A DNA stretch of 64,000 nucleotides, from contig NZ_JAUZQF010000017.1 of assembly GCF_030718205.1 (NCBI RefSeq), forward strand, positions 186,001-250,000. The letters run 5' to 3'. The notes under the pieces were generated by a model. The model was not told where the DNA came from, did not search any database, and saw only the letters and a list, made by a program, of their open reading frames with translations. A program made the position numbers and the translations under genes. Shown here piece by piece: positions 63,941 to 64,000 of this stretch. The number at the start of each line of letters is the position of its first letter. Positions within the stretch are counted from its first letter, which is position 1. This DNA is from Nonomuraea turcica. GTDB lineage: Bacteria > Actinomycetota > Actinomycetes > Streptosporangiales > Streptosporangiaceae.

Positions 63941-64000
63941 CCTTATTTCCGTCAAAGATGGCGTGCATTCCCCCAACCGGCCCAAACACGCTCGGGAGGA
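63941..64000. other. End of window, no feature seen
   Basis: The last 60 bp are less GC-rich (ccttatttccgtcaaagatgg) and could be the promoter of a gene beyond the edge. Confidence 0.3.

Noticed and set aside
63082..64000. dop or pup downstream of arc
   Set aside because: None of the frames shows Dop motifs or a Pup C-terminal GGE/GGQ; the readable motifs belong to a PLP-dependent lyase.

Overview
The window is chromosomal DNA of a high-GC actinomycete. GTG starts are frequent, neighbouring genes often overlap by ATGA or GTGA, and there are markers of the phylum: mycothiol ligase MshC, the proteasomal ATPase ARC/Mpa, a WhiB protein, dodecin, an InhA-type enoyl reductase and several actinobacteria-only families (DUF3099, DUF3090, SCO1664). 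Gene content and order recall the Streptomyces/Streptosporangium part of the phylum. The exact genus is not decided by what I can see. I found no tRNA, rRNA, insertion sequence, prophage or CRISPR array.

Layout. 1-7600: the end of a MocR-type aminotransferase, a POT peptide transporter with a TRIC channel, an acyl-CoA ligase, two secreted proteins (one with a frameshifted signal peptide) and an NmrA-like reductase divergent from an HxlR regulator. 8100-10750: moaA, a mobA-DUF6457 fusion, a 6C-like small RNA on the minus strand, and DUF3099. 10800-16150: dodecin, LMW phosphatase, the tldD-pmbA pair, and the fabG-inhA operon of type II fatty-acid synthesis. 16200-22400: a surface protein, an aldo/keto reductase, then phosphomutase - DUF3090 - three 68-bp coupled mini-ORF repeats - SCO1664 - NRDE - mshC.

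22400-33600 is a surface-sugar locus. Nine mostly overlapping minus-strand genes run from a carbamoyltransferase through GT2, GT9, GT4, gmhA, hldE, an SDR and a second GT9 to a UDP-xylose-synthase-like gene. Divergent gmhB and a further glycosyltransferase complete an ADP-heptose set. 33600-38900: WhiB, peptide deformylase, an NnaR-like HemD/winged-helix protein with a sirohydrochlorin chelatase, a TetR-like protein without its HTH, a PAC2 protein and a universal stress protein. 39040-44000: metH, a HAD phosphatase and a membrane protein. 44190-50140: a five-gene oligopeptide ABC operon in the unusual order C-A-B-D-F, followed by a convergent LuxR/histidine-kinase pair.

52500-64000: RecB-like nuclease, an M50 site-2 protease with CBS region, a second pair of mini-ORF repeats leading into an FHA protein, an RmlD-like reductase, a GAF-like protein, a double-GNAT acetyltransferase, trmI and arc. 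After a very strong terminator comes a decayed diaminopropionate ammonia-lyase-like pseudogene.

The observations most worth following up are these. First, tandem 68-bp repeats encode 23-residue peptides joined by GTGA overlaps in front of two unrelated genes 35 kb apart. Second, there is a C-rich-loop small RNA candidate. Third, a TAnnnT box sits 6-8 nt before eleven start codons (probable leaderless transcripts), twice built from the upstream stop codon. Fourth, the heptose locus lies in a Gram-positive background. Fifth, two genes have their 3' ends tandemly duplicated across the stop codon.
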